54,328 nt of DNA from Bacteroidales bacterium (GTDB lineage Bacteria; Bacteroidota; Bacteroidia; Bacteroidales; P3): positions 1-54,328 of the forward strand of contig JAFUWF010000009.1 in the NCBI GenBank assembly GCA_017483575.1, written 5' to 3'. The notes under the pieces were generated by a model. The model ran no database searches. It was not told where the DNA came from and saw only the letters and a list, made by a program, of their open reading frames with translations. Position 1 is the stretch's first letter, and each line of letters opens with the position of its first letter. The translations under genes were made by a program, and so were the position numbers. This document shows positions 28,221 to 36,439 of this stretch, piece after piece.

Positions 28221-28360
28221 AGGCGTTCGCGTTGGGGGTTCGCGGGAGGGGGTGAGGGTGGAAAAAATGTTAAATTTTCGCAGCGGCACAATTTTATTCC
28301 GCAAGTGGAGTTATTAAGGTTGAAAAAAAATAAACTATTGTTCAACATATAAAGGCGCGT

Positions 28361-28522
28361 ATGATGCAGGAATACGAATTCACCCATGCGGACACATTTC
28401 CTACCTCTGCAAGCACAAGCATACAACCCTCGGAGCAGATACTCCAGAACATCCTGAGTTTTGCCCGCTGCTGCCAGAACGTTGAGGCAGGAGGATTGAA
28501 GATGAAGCTCTTCCTGAACTAG
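28361..28522 (+). CDS. conserved-looking 53-residue small protein
   Basis: A short frame: MMQEYEFTHADTFPTSASTS followed by a helix-like end (PSEQILQNILSFARCCQNVE, then KMKLFLN). Small proteins with a PSxQ-x-[IL]-x-NIL-x-FAR and a KLxLN ending recur in Bacteroidales genomes, as far as I remember, which favours a real gene. Function unknown. The second codon is also ATG. It stands alone between repeat copy 2 and the converging lptB gene. Confidence 0.6.
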   Translation: MMQEYEFTHADTFPTSASTSIQPSEQILQNILSFARCCQNVEAGGLKMKLFLN

Positions 28523-28553
28523 AAAGGGAAGGCAGCAGAGAAAAGAACAGAAA

Positions 28554-28591
28554 GCGCCGAGCCCCGACCTCTTGCAGTCGGGGCTCGGCGC
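28554..28591 (-). terminator. hairpin terminator after lptB, shared with the 53-residue gene
   Basis: GCGCCGAGCCCCGAC at 28554-28568 pairs perfectly with 28577-28591 around an 8-base loop. On the minus strand the stem is followed by CTTTCTGTTCTTTTC, a loose U-rich tail. It stops lptB transcription 24 bases past its stop, and may serve the plus-strand gene as well. Confidence 0.75.
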
Positions 28592-28615
28592 ATATAGGGG
28601 TGCGAAGCCCGGCGG

Positions 28616-29491
28616 TTACCGCGCGGAGGTGCGCTTCTTGAGGACGAAGTCGCGGCCGAGGTACTTCTCGCGCACGTCGGGGTCGTTGGCGAGGTCCTCG
28701 GGTTTGCCCTTCTGGAGGATGGTTCCCTCGTAGAGGAGGTAGGCGCGGTCGGTGATGCAGAGGGTCTCGCGGACGTTGTGGTCGGTGATGAGGATGCCGA
28801 TGTTGCGCTTGGCGAGGTCTTCGACGATGTCCTGGATGTCCTGCACGGCGATGGGGTCGACGCCGGCGAAAGGCTCGTCGAGGAGGAGGAACATGGGGTC
28901 GTTGGCCAGGGCGCGGGCGATCTCAGTGCGGCGGCGTTCGCCGCCGGAGAGCTGTATGCCCTTGCTGTCGCGGATGTGTTGCAGGCGGAATTCGTCGAGG
29001 AGCGACTCCAGTTTCTCGCGGCGTTGCTCGGCATTGAGGTCTTTGCGGAACTCGAGGATGGACATGATGTTGTCCGCCACGGACATCTGGCGGAAGACGG
29101 AGGCCTCCTGGGCCAAGTAGCCCACGCCCATCTGCGCGCGGCGATACATAGGGTTGCTGGTGAGCTCGATGGGCATGTCGGTCTGAGGGGTGATGCCTTC
29201 GGGCAGGGTGCAGCAGTATTCGCCGTCGCGGAGGAGCACGGCGCGGCCGTCGCGTTCCTCGATGGTCTCGTTGTAGTGGTCCTCGGGTTGGGAACGGTTC
29301 TCGGGGGCGAGGTATACCTTGCCGCTGTAGGGCTTGATGATGCCCACCACCATGTAGAAGGTGGTGGTCTTGCCGGCGCCGTTGGGACCCAGGAGGCCCA
29401 CAATCTCGCCCTGGCGCACCTCGACGGAGGCACCCTTGACGACGGTGCGCTTGCCGTATATCTTCACGACGTTGTCGGTGTAGAGTTTCAT
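28616..29491 (-). CDS. lptB: LPS export ABC transporter ATP-binding protein LptB, with insertion
   Basis: 291 residues, about 45-50 longer than usual LptB. Walker A GPNGAGKTT at about 35-43, Q-loop region GYLAQEASVFRQMSV at about 124-138, signature LSGGERRR, Walker B LLLDEPFAGVDP. It powers lipopolysaccharide extraction from the inner membrane with LptF/G/C. The extra length lies between GKVYLAPEN (about 57-65) and PMYRRAQ (about 114-120), where normal LptB has about 8 residues. The insert is charged and contains ERDGRAVLLRDGEYCC. The kdsD-type isomerase nearby supports an envelope role. An alternative is another LptB-like ABC ATPase. Confidence 0.88.
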   Translation of the reverse strand: MKLYTDNVVKIYGKRTVVKGASVEVRQGEIVGLLGPNGAGKTTTFYMVVGIIKPYSGKVYLAPENRSQPEDHYNETIEERDGRAVLLRDGEYCCTLPEGITPQTDMPIELTSNPMYRRAQMGVGYLAQEASVFRQMSVADNIMSILEFRKDLNAEQRREKLESLLDEFRLQHIRDSKGIQLSGGERRRTEIARALANDPMFLLLDEPFAGVDPIAVQDIQDIVEDLAKRNIGILITDHNVRETLCITDRAYLLYEGTILQKGKPEDLANDPDVREKYLGRDFVLKKRTSAR

Positions 29492-29518
29492 TGTGGTTCT
29501 TTTTTTTTAGGAGTGGGA

Positions 29519-30012
29519 AGGAGTATAGGAATGCAGGAGTGCAGACAAATGCACCCTGTCAGTCCTTGACTCCCACATTGTTTATTATTCCGTTGCAATA
29601 TGATACCAAGAGTCGGCCAGCTTCTTCGGAAGCATCCCAAAGGTCTTGATATTGTTGGTTATTGATATATTCCAGGTCTCTGGACAAGATGATGTAGTCC
29701 TTGCATTCCGACAGACTGCCTTGCGATATATTGAAAAAACGCAGTTTATCCTGTTTGCCAAGCTTCCTGTATCCCTCGGCGATATTGGCCTCAATCGAAA
29801 CCGCTGCACGACGGAACTGTGACGTGAGTCCGAACTTTTCATCGTCCGGGAACCCTCGTGTTGTTTTGTACACCAGCAGAACAAAGGCATGTGCCTTCTT
29901 CCAAGCGATAACATCCTCGAAACTTTGTGTCATTGTTTTCTAGTTTTTTCTAGTTTTATCATTACTTGTACACCCCCCACTATTGTCTGCACTCCTACTC
30001 TCCTACACTCCT
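29519..30012. mobile_element. inverted-repeat-bounded cassette carrying a four-helix-bundle gene
   Basis: A 30-base sequence at 29519-29548 recurs inverted at 29983-30012 with 26 of 30 identities; the inner 14 bases (AGGAGTGCAGACAA) are perfect. Between the arms lies only the four-helix-bundle gene. Outside the right arm the CTCCTA-type repetition continues to about 30050. The layout resembles intervening sequences of 23S rRNA, where the same protein family lies inside a long stem, but here the site is intergenic. Because the arms consist partly of octamer-like repeats, independent repeat tracts on each side remain possible. Confidence 0.5.
29559..29933 (-). CDS. four-helix-bundle protein (23S rRNA IVS / S23 family)
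   Basis: 124 residues with the family motifs WKKAH (about 11-15), FGLTSQFRRA (about 34-43), IEANIAEG (about 47-54) and a long C-terminal helix (YINNQQYQDLWDASEEAGRL). These proteins form homo-pentamer-like helical bundles in the structures known to me and occur as ORFs in 23S rRNA intervening sequences and in diversity-generating elements. Their biochemical role is uncertain, with nucleic acid binding suspected. The gene looks lower in GC than its neighbours lptB and kdsD and is bounded by inverted repeats, so it may have been acquired. Confidence 0.88.
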   Translation of the reverse strand: MTQSFEDVIAWKKAHAFVLLVYKTTRGFPDDEKFGLTSQFRRAAVSIEANIAEGYRKLGKQDKLRFFNISQGSLSECKDYIILSRDLEYINNQQYQDLWDASEEAGRLLVSYCNGIINNVGVKD

Positions 30013-30051
30013 GTACTCCCCCCTCTCCTACTCTCCTACTCCTTTCACTCC

Positions 30052-31014
30052 CTAGATGATCCCCTCCCTGAGGATGTCGTGGATGTGGACGATGCCGAGG
30101 TAGCGGTTGTCGGCATCGGTGACGATGAGCTGGGTGATGGAGTTCTGGCGCATCATCTGGAGGGCGTTGACGGCGTACTCGGTGTCGAGGATGGTGCGGG
30201 GATTGGGGTGCATGATGTCGGCGGCGGTGCGGGGGGAGTGGTAGGTCTGCATCATGCGGCGCAGGTCGCCGTCGGTGATGATGCCGCGGATGATGCCGTT
30301 CTCGGTGACCACGGCACAGCCGAGGCGCTTGGAAGTCATTTCGAGGATAGTGTCGTCGACCGACGTGATGGGCGACACCTCGGGGCGTTCGTTCTGGATG
30401 TAGAGGTCGGCCACGCGGAGGTAGAGCTGCTTGCCGAGGGCTCCGCCGGGATGGAAGCGGGCGAAGTCGCGGGCGGAGAAGTTGCGGCACTCGATGAGGG
30501 CCACGGCCAGGGCGTCGCCCATGACGAGCTGCGCGGTGGTGCTGGAGGTGGGGGCGAGGTTGTTGGGGCAGGCCTCGTGCTCCACGGTGGTGTCCAGCAC
30601 GATGTCGGCCTCGTGGGCCAGGAAGGAGTCGGTGTTGCCGACGATGGCTATCAGCGTGTTGCCGAAGTTCTTGATGAGGGGTACGAGGACCTTGATTTCG
30701 GGCGTGTTGCCGCTCTTGGAGATGCAGATGACCACGTCGCCGGGGCGCACCATGCCGAGGTCGCCGTGGATGGCGTCGGCGGCATGGAGGAAGAGGGCCG
30801 GGGTGCCGGTGGAGTTGAGGGTGGAAACAATCTTGACGGCGATGTTGGCGCTCTTGCCAATACCGGTTACAACCACACGTCCAGGGGCCGAAAACAATGT
30901 TTCGACAGCCTTGGAAAAGCTTTCCCCGATGAAGTTTTGGAGATTTTCGATAGCTTTTTTCTCATCGTTAATCACCTGAATGGCAATCTGTTGTATCTCT
31001 TCGTGAGTCTTCAC
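30052..31014 (-). CDS. kdsD: arabinose-5-phosphate isomerase (KdsD/KpsF family)
   Basis: 320 residues. SIS domain: GIGKSA at 51-56, AIHGDLGMV around 81-89, SKSGNT at 99-104. Two CBS domains follow (about 205-320; RPEVSPITSVDDTILEM and NALQMMRQNSITQLIVTDAD). It converts ribulose-5-phosphate to arabinose-5-phosphate, the first step of Kdo synthesis for LPS. It is read toward lptB, with the helix-bundle cassette between them. Divergent from recQ. The symbol rests on family likeness; kpsF/gutQ paralogues look the same. Confidence 0.9.
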   Translation of the reverse strand: MKTHEEIQQIAIQVINDEKKAIENLQNFIGESFSKAVETLFSAPGRVVVTGIGKSANIAVKIVSTLNSTGTPALFLHAADAIHGDLGMVRPGDVVICISKSGNTPEIKVLVPLIKNFGNTLIAIVGNTDSFLAHEADIVLDTTVEHEACPNNLAPTSSTTAQLVMGDALAVALIECRNFSARDFARFHPGGALGKQLYLRVADLYIQNERPEVSPITSVDDTILEMTSKRLGCAVVTENGIIRGIITDGDLRRMMQTYHSPRTAADIMHPNPRTILDTEYAVNALQMMRQNSITQLIVTDADNRYLGIVHIHDILREGII

Positions 31015-31025
31015 TGCAATTTTTT

Positions 31026-31057
31026 TTTGGTTGAATGAAATATTTTTACTACCTTTG
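31026..31057 (+). promoter_or_regulatory. housekeeping promoter of recQ
   Basis: TTTG (31026-31029), 20 bases, TACCTTTG (31050-31057): an exact match to the Bacteroidetes primary promoter, 47 bases before the recQ start and within the divergent gap with kdsD. Confidence 0.75.
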
Positions 31058-31104
31058 TAAAACTGAAAACAATAACGCTTTTTTGCTACAATTATTGTGA
31101 ATTA

Positions 31105-33309
31105 ATGAAGGATTTGCACACATATTTGAAAGAAATCTTCGGATTCGACCAGTTTAAAGGCGACCAAGAAGCCATCATACAGAGCCTGTTGGACGGCAAC
31201 GATACCTTTGTCATCATGCCCACCGGCGGCGGAAAGAGCCTCTGCTACCAGCTGCCGGCCATGATCAGCAAGGGTATAGCCATCGTGGTGTCGCCCCTGA
31301 TAGCGCTGATGAAGAACCAGGTGGACGCCGTGCGCTACACGTCGGGCAGCCAGTGCGTGGCACACTTCCTCAACTCCTCGCTGAACCGTGCCCAGGTGGC
31401 CGAGGTGAAGGAGGACCTGCTGAAAGGCGACACCAAGCTTCTCTACGTGGCGCCCGAGACCCTCTCCAAGGAGGAGACGGTGGAGTTCCTGCAGCAGATT
31501 ACCATCTCGTTCTTTGCCATCGACGAGGCCCACTGCATCTCAGAGTGGGGCCACGACTTCCGTCCGGAGTACCGCCGCCTGCGCGATGCCATCAAGGCCA
31601 TCAACCCCAAGGTACCCATCCTCACCCTGACGGCCTCGGCCACCCCCAAGGTGCAGCAGGACATCATCAAGAACCTCGGCATGGAGAACGCCAAGACCTT
31701 CATCTCGAGCTTCAACCGCCCGAATCTCTACTACGAGGTGCGCCCCAAGCCGAGCGACCCCATGCAGCTGCACAAGGAGATTATCCGCTTCATCAAGGAC
31801 AACCCCGGCAAGAGCGGTATTATATATTGTCTCACGCGCAAACGCGTGGAGGAGCTGGCGGAGCTGCTGGTCATCAACGGCATCAAGGCCCTGCCCTACC
31901 ATGCGGGCCTGGACAACAAGGTGCGCGCCGAGAACCAGGACAAGTTCCTGATGGAGGACGTGGACGTCATCGTGGCCACCATTGCCTTCGGTATGGGCAT
32001 CGACAAGCCGGATGTGCGCTTCGTCATCCACTACGACATACCCAAGAGCATCGAAGGCTACTACCAGGAGACCGGCCGTGCCGGCCGCGACGGCGGCGAG
32101 GGCCACTGCATTGCCTTCTACAGCGAACACGACGTGGAGAAGCTCTACAAGTTCTTCACCGACAAGAACGTCACAGAACAGGAGATGGCCAAACAGCTGG
32201 TGCAGGAGATGGTCTCCTACGCCGAGAGCTCGGCCTGCCGCAGGCTGAACATACTGAAATACTTCGGCGAAGACTACAACGAGCCCTACTGCGGCAACTG
32301 CGACAACTGTACCCACCCCAAGCCCCAGGTGGAGGCCAAGGAGGAGATGCAGTATGCCCTGGAGACCGTGCTCGCCATGAAGCAGGCCTTCAAGACCAAG
32401 GACATCGTGGATGTCATCATGGGCCGCAAGAACACCAACACCAAGACCTACCATCTGGACAAGCTGGAGCAGTTCGACGGCGGCTCGGACCACGACGACC
32501 TCTTCTGGAAAGCCGTGCTGCGCCAGGCCCAGTTCGAAGGCCTGCTGCAGAAGGAGATAGAACAGTACGGTGTGCTGAAGCTAACCCCCGCGGGACACAA
32601 ATACATCAAGAACCCCTACAGCCTCTACGTCACCTGCGACCACGACTACTCGGCCGCCGCCACCGACGACGACGAGGAGATGATGGCCACCGCCAGCGGC
32701 GCCTCGGCTGCCGGCGACGAAGCCCTCTACGTGCAGCTCAAGAGCCTCCGCAAGAGCATCGCCTCGCGCGAGAAGCTGCCCGCCTACGTCATCTTCGAGG
32801 AGTCGTCGCTCAAGGACATGACGCTGCAATACCCCTGCAACGTCGAGGAACTCAGCCACTGTGCCGGTGTCGGCATCGCCAAAGCACAGAAATACGGCGG
32901 CCCCTTCATCGACCTCATCAAACGCTATGTCGAGGACAACGACATCGAACGCCCGCAGGACATCGTGGTGCGCTCGGCCGTCAACAAGTCGGGACTGAAG
33001 GTGTACATCATCCGTGCCATCGACGGCCGCAAGAGTCTGGAGGACATCGCCGCCGGCAAGGGCATCACCATGGACGAACTGCTCACCGAGATGGAACACA
33101 TCATCTCCAGCGGCACCAAATTAAATATTGATTATTATATTAACGAGGAAATCGAACCGGAACACCAAGACGAGCTTCTCGACTACTGGCGCAACTCCGA
33201 GAGCGCATCGCTCGAGGAGGCCTACGAAGAATTCGAGGACGACCCCGACTATACCGAGGAGGAGATACGCCTGATGCGCATCAAGTTCATGGCCGACTAC
33301 GGACATTAA
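31105..33309 (+). CDS. recQ: ATP-dependent DNA helicase RecQ
   Basis: 734 residues. Helicase core: TGGGKS at 40-45, DEAH at 140-143, then GMGIDKPDVRFVIHYD and YYQETGRAGRDG in the second RecA fold. The RQC zinc site includes SSACRRLN and YCGNCDNC. An HRDC domain lies near 530-610 (LYVQLKSLRKSIASREKLPA). A further C-terminal winged-helix-like region extends it to the length usual in Bacteroidetes RecQ. It unwinds recombination and replication intermediates, 3' to 5'. The next gene begins 8 bases later but is unrelated. Confidence 0.97.
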   Translation: MKDLHTYLKEIFGFDQFKGDQEAIIQSLLDGNDTFVIMPTGGGKSLCYQLPAMISKGIAIVVSPLIALMKNQVDAVRYTSGSQCVAHFLNSSLNRAQVAEVKEDLLKGDTKLLYVAPETLSKEETVEFLQQITISFFAIDEAHCISEWGHDFRPEYRRLRDAIKAINPKVPILTLTASATPKVQQDIIKNLGMENAKTFISSFNRPNLYYEVRPKPSDPMQLHKEIIRFIKDNPGKSGIIYCLTRKRVEELAELLVINGIKALPYHAGLDNKVRAENQDKFLMEDVDVIVATIAFGMGIDKPDVRFVIHYDIPKSIEGYYQETGRAGRDGGEGHCIAFYSEHDVEKLYKFFTDKNVTEQEMAKQLVQEMVSYAESSACRRLNILKYFGEDYNEPYCGNCDNCTHPKPQVEAKEEMQYALETVLAMKQAFKTKDIVDVIMGRKNTNTKTYHLDKLEQFDGGSDHDDLFWKAVLRQAQFEGLLQKEIEQYGVLKLTPAGHKYIKNPYSLYVTCDHDYSAAATDDDEEMMATASGASAAGDEALYVQLKSLRKSIASREKLPAYVIFEESSLKDMTLQYPCNVEELSHCAGVGIAKAQKYGGPFIDLIKRYVEDNDIERPQDIVVRSAVNKSGLKVYIIRAIDGRKSLEDIAAGKGITMDELLTEMEHIISSGTKLNIDYYINEEIEPEHQDELLDYWRNSESASLEEAYEEFEDDPDYTEEEIRLMRIKFMADYGH

Positions 33310-33317
33310 CACATGAC

Positions 33318-36287
33318 ATGAAACCGCTGGTTCATAAAACAATGGCCTGTCTGTTGCTGCTCTTGGCAACGACAGGCATTGTGCATGCACAGGAGTTGAT
33401 AAACCACGACACCCTGTTTGTCTGCAGCCAGTACGGTCATTCCCCCTATTACACTATGCCAAACCAATTCCAGCACGAGTACACCCTCAACAGTGAATTC
33501 GAGGCATGGCTTGTCATTGATGCCGGCGAGGCCCCTGTTTCCTTCACCTTCTCTTCGAGCACCCAGCTGGGTGGCACGTCCATCGACCTGCCAGGATACA
33601 TAACCGTGTGGGATGATGATTCCGCCACGGGCAACACTCTGGTCAACCACTTCTCAGGCAGCGATACAGTCCAGACCCTGGTATCGTCAACGGGTCGGTT
33701 GGTTGTATACATACACTATAATGCCTGTTCTGACATCGACTTCCGCACCGTCCGCACGCTCTCCATCCAATGGGTTTGCTCTGTCGACAATCCAAACCCT
33801 TGTGCCATGCAGAACGCACCCTTTCTGTCAAAAATAGAGACAACGAGGAGCAGTATACTCCTTAAATGGATCTCTACGTCCGACAGCAACATTGTCCGCA
33901 TCGACGGCCGTACTTTCCTGGTTATCGGGGACAGTCTGAATGTCACGGGGCTCGTCCCGAACACAAAATACATTGTCTCCGTCGTGCCTGCTGCGAGGCA
34001 AGACTATCCCTGCTGTGCCCGCCGGGCCGTAGTGTACACCGACCCAATACCATACACGGGATGTCCCGATGTGCTCGACCTCACATCGAACTATGCCAGA
34101 TGCACCTATGGCACCACCGCCAATCCCCATCAATTCGCCGGCATTGTCAACGAGGGGCCCGGCATGACCTATAGCCGCCACACCGTCAACAGAGACACCA
34201 CACAGACCGACCCCATCACCAACGATATGCTGCGCCTCGTCGGCCCCGGGCTTCCCGGCTCCGTCAGGCTCGGCAACTGGATCTCGGGGGCGCAGGCCGA
34301 ATCCGTCACCTACTACCTCCACATCGACACCACATTCTACTCCATCATCCTCCTCCACTATGCCGCTGTGCTCCAAGACCCGGACCACACCTCCAACGCA
34401 CAACCCCGGTTTGTCATGCAGGTCCTCAACGAACAGAACGAGGTCATCGACGCCGAGTGCGGAGCAGCCAACTTCACCGCCAACGAGGGGAATGGGTGGA
34501 ATATGAACGGCGTTCCCTGGAGAGACTGGACCACCGTGGGCATCAACCTCGCACCCTACCACGGACAGGACGTCAAACTCAGATTCACCACCTACGATTG
34601 CACCCTGGGCGGACACTACGGATATGCCTATTTCTATGCCGAATGCCAACAGCCCTTTGCCTCCGCCAGCCAATGCGGCGACATCGACACCGTCACCCTC
34701 ACGGCCCCCGAGGGCTTCAGGTACCTGTGGTATACCAACAGCGTGGCCAATCCTTTCGACACCCTGCGCACCGTTACCGCCAACACCTCCATGGGCGACA
34801 TCCACTGCCGCCTGACCTTCATCGAGAACCCTGAGTGCTACATCACCATGAACACCCACATCGACAACTACTGGCCTCTGGCACAAATCGACACACTCTT
34901 CACCGTCGACAAAGGATGCGACGGCTACGAGGTACACTTCAGGAACAGAAGCACCATCGTCGACGATGCCGGAACCCCCTATCCCGGCAATCCGACCTGC
35001 GACGGTGCCCAGTGGAACTTCGGCAACGGACACTTTTCCTTACAACAAAATCCCGTCCACGCATACAGCCGCCCGGGGACCTACACCGTAACCCTTATCG
35101 CTTCCCTCAACGGTGGTCTCTGCCGCGACACCGCCACCTTCACCATCACCGCTCCCGACGCCTGGGCTCCCAAGGACCAGTACCTCACCTGCTGCGACTC
35201 CATCCTCTGGATCGACAGCCTGTGGTACAGCCGCGACACCGTCGGCCCCACCTGCAGGCTGCCCTTCCCCGCCACCTGCGACACCATCTACACCCTCCAC
35301 CTCACCACCCTGCCCTCCCCGCACTTCACCTACCCCGCCGACACCATCTGCTACAACACCAACCACTTCTGGCGCAATCAGATGATTCCCTCCGACCATA
35401 CCCTTGACGACACCGCCTACCGCACCCTCACCGACACCCTCCTCGCCGCCAACGGCTGCGACTCCCTCGTCCACCAACCCTTCGTCCAGATGCCGCCAGA
35501 CCGCCTAGCCATCATCGTGCAACCCGATTGCATCAACGGTACCTACATCCTCTCCGCCGACACCGACAAGCCTCTCTGGCACTGGTCCTCCTCGCCCCAC
35601 GACAGCCTCATGGACGGCCACGACAGCGACTCCTCGCTGATGGTCGCACCCGCCGATGCCATCGCCTACACCCTCACCTCCTACTACAACGACACCCTCT
35701 TCTGTCCCACCTCCGTCACAAAAACCCTGTCGCATCCCGAGCCCCATTTCGTCGACTTCGAAGTCAACCCCGACGTCCTCACGTTCGAACACCATACGCT
35801 GAACGCCTACGACAAGAGCGACGACCTCAACCACCGCCAGTGGTTCATCGTCAACCACGGCACCGTCGACGACACCGTCCTCCTCCCCGGCACCCGACGC
35901 CGCATCGACTACCCCGTCGACATCGAGCACAACGACAGCGTCACCGTCATCCTCGCCATCGGCGACGGCTATTGTTCCGACTCCCTCAGCCGCACCATAC
36001 CCATCACACGCACCAACATCTTCACCCCCAACGTTTTCACCCCCGACGCCGACGTCAACAACCGCTTCAGTGCTTTCTGCGCAGGTCTCCTCGAGGGCGA
36101 GCTCTCCGTCTACAACCGCCAGGGCCTGCTGGTCTTCACCACCACCGACCTCGCCACCGGCTGGGACGGCACCCACAACGGCACCCCCTGCCCGCAGGGT
36201 GCCTACGTGTGGCATCTCCGTGCACGCACTGCCGACCGCCCCGACGACTGGCACACCCTCGTCGGCACCGTCACCCTCCTCCGATAA
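33318..36287 (+). CDS. T9SS type B sorting-domain secreted protein
   Basis: 989 residues. A signal peptide (HKTMACLLLLLATTGIVHAQ) is followed by beta-rich, Cys-containing regions. A PKD-like domain lies near the middle (WNFGNGHFSLQQNPVHAYSR, then PGTYTVTLIASLNGG). The C-terminal about 90 residues (TNIFTPNVFTPDADVNNRFS ... GWDGTHNGTPCPQGAYVWHL) match the gliding-motility-associated type B C-terminal domain that targets proteins to T9SS. No enzyme domain is recognised. It starts 8 bases after recQ and may share its transcript. Likely cell-surface or released; partner proteins unknown. Confidence 0.9.
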   Translation: MKPLVHKTMACLLLLLATTGIVHAQELINHDTLFVCSQYGHSPYYTMPNQFQHEYTLNSEFEAWLVIDAGEAPVSFTFSSSTQLGGTSIDLPGYITVWDDDSATGNTLVNHFSGSDTVQTLVSSTGRLVVYIHYNACSDIDFRTVRTLSIQWVCSVDNPNPCAMQNAPFLSKIETTRSSILLKWISTSDSNIVRIDGRTFLVIGDSLNVTGLVPNTKYIVSVVPAARQDYPCCARRAVVYTDPIPYTGCPDVLDLTSNYARCTYGTTANPHQFAGIVNEGPGMTYSRHTVNRDTTQTDPITNDMLRLVGPGLPGSVRLGNWISGAQAESVTYYLHIDTTFYSIILLHYAAVLQDPDHTSNAQPRFVMQVLNEQNEVIDAECGAANFTANEGNGWNMNGVPWRDWTTVGINLAPYHGQDVKLRFTTYDCTLGGHYGYAYFYAECQQPFASASQCGDIDTVTLTAPEGFRYLWYTNSVANPFDTLRTVTANTSMGDIHCRLTFIENPECYITMNTHIDNYWPLAQIDTLFTVDKGCDGYEVHFRNRSTIVDDAGTPYPGNPTCDGAQWNFGNGHFSLQQNPVHAYSRPGTYTVTLIASLNGGLCRDTATFTITAPDAWAPKDQYLTCCDSILWIDSLWYSRDTVGPTCRLPFPATCDTIYTLHLTTLPSPHFTYPADTICYNTNHFWRNQMIPSDHTLDDTAYRTLTDTLLAANGCDSLVHQPFVQMPPDRLAIIVQPDCINGTYILSADTDKPLWHWSSSPHDSLMDGHDSDSSLMVAPADAIAYTLTSYYNDTLFCPTSVTKTLSHPEPHFVDFEVNPDVLTFEHHTLNAYDKSDDLNHRQWFIVNHGTVDDTVLLPGTRRRIDYPVDIEHNDSVTVILAIGDGYCSDSLSRTIPITRTNIFTPNVFTPDADVNNRFSAFCAGLLEGELSVYNRQGLLVFTTTDLATGWDGTHNGTPCPQGAYVWHLRARTADRPDDWHTLVGTVTLLR

Positions 36288-36317
36288 CTTTTTTTTCTCC
36301 ATATTGGAAAATAGTTG

Positions 36318-36325
36318 TATCTTTG
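36318..36325 (+). promoter_or_regulatory. -7 element before the TPP riboswitch
   Basis: TATCTTTG matches TAnnTTTG. The -33 region 20 bases upstream is a T-run rather than a perfect TTTG. The position fits transcription starting shortly before the riboswitch. Confidence 0.55.
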
Positions 36326-36341
36326 CATCGTCAACGAGAGT

Positions 36342-36430
36342 AAAGGGGTGCTCTTATGTGGCTCAGAATGAGCACGAAGAAGCTGAGAACATACCCTCAA
36401 AACTTGATCCGGGTAATGCCGGCGTAAGGA
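36342..36430 (+). promoter_or_regulatory. TPP riboswitch (THI element)
   Basis: Conserved pieces of the thiamine pyrophosphate aptamer are in order: AGGGGTGC-like 5' strand (AAAGGGGTGCTC), GCTGAGAA (from 36382), ATACCCT, then ACTTGATCCGGGTAATGCCG and GCGTAAGGA. The aptamer ends about 10 bases before the ATG of the TonB receptor gene, and no terminator lies in between. This suggests translational control: TPP binding hides the start region. The three genes that follow all fit thiamine uptake. Confidence 0.93.
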
Positions 36431-36439
36431 ATACGAATT

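Noticed and set aside
28175-28426. 83-codon minus-strand frame partly inside palindrome copy 2
   Set aside because: Starts in unrelated sequence and runs into the repeat; no protein-like conservation, and it conflicts with the 53-residue plus-strand gene.
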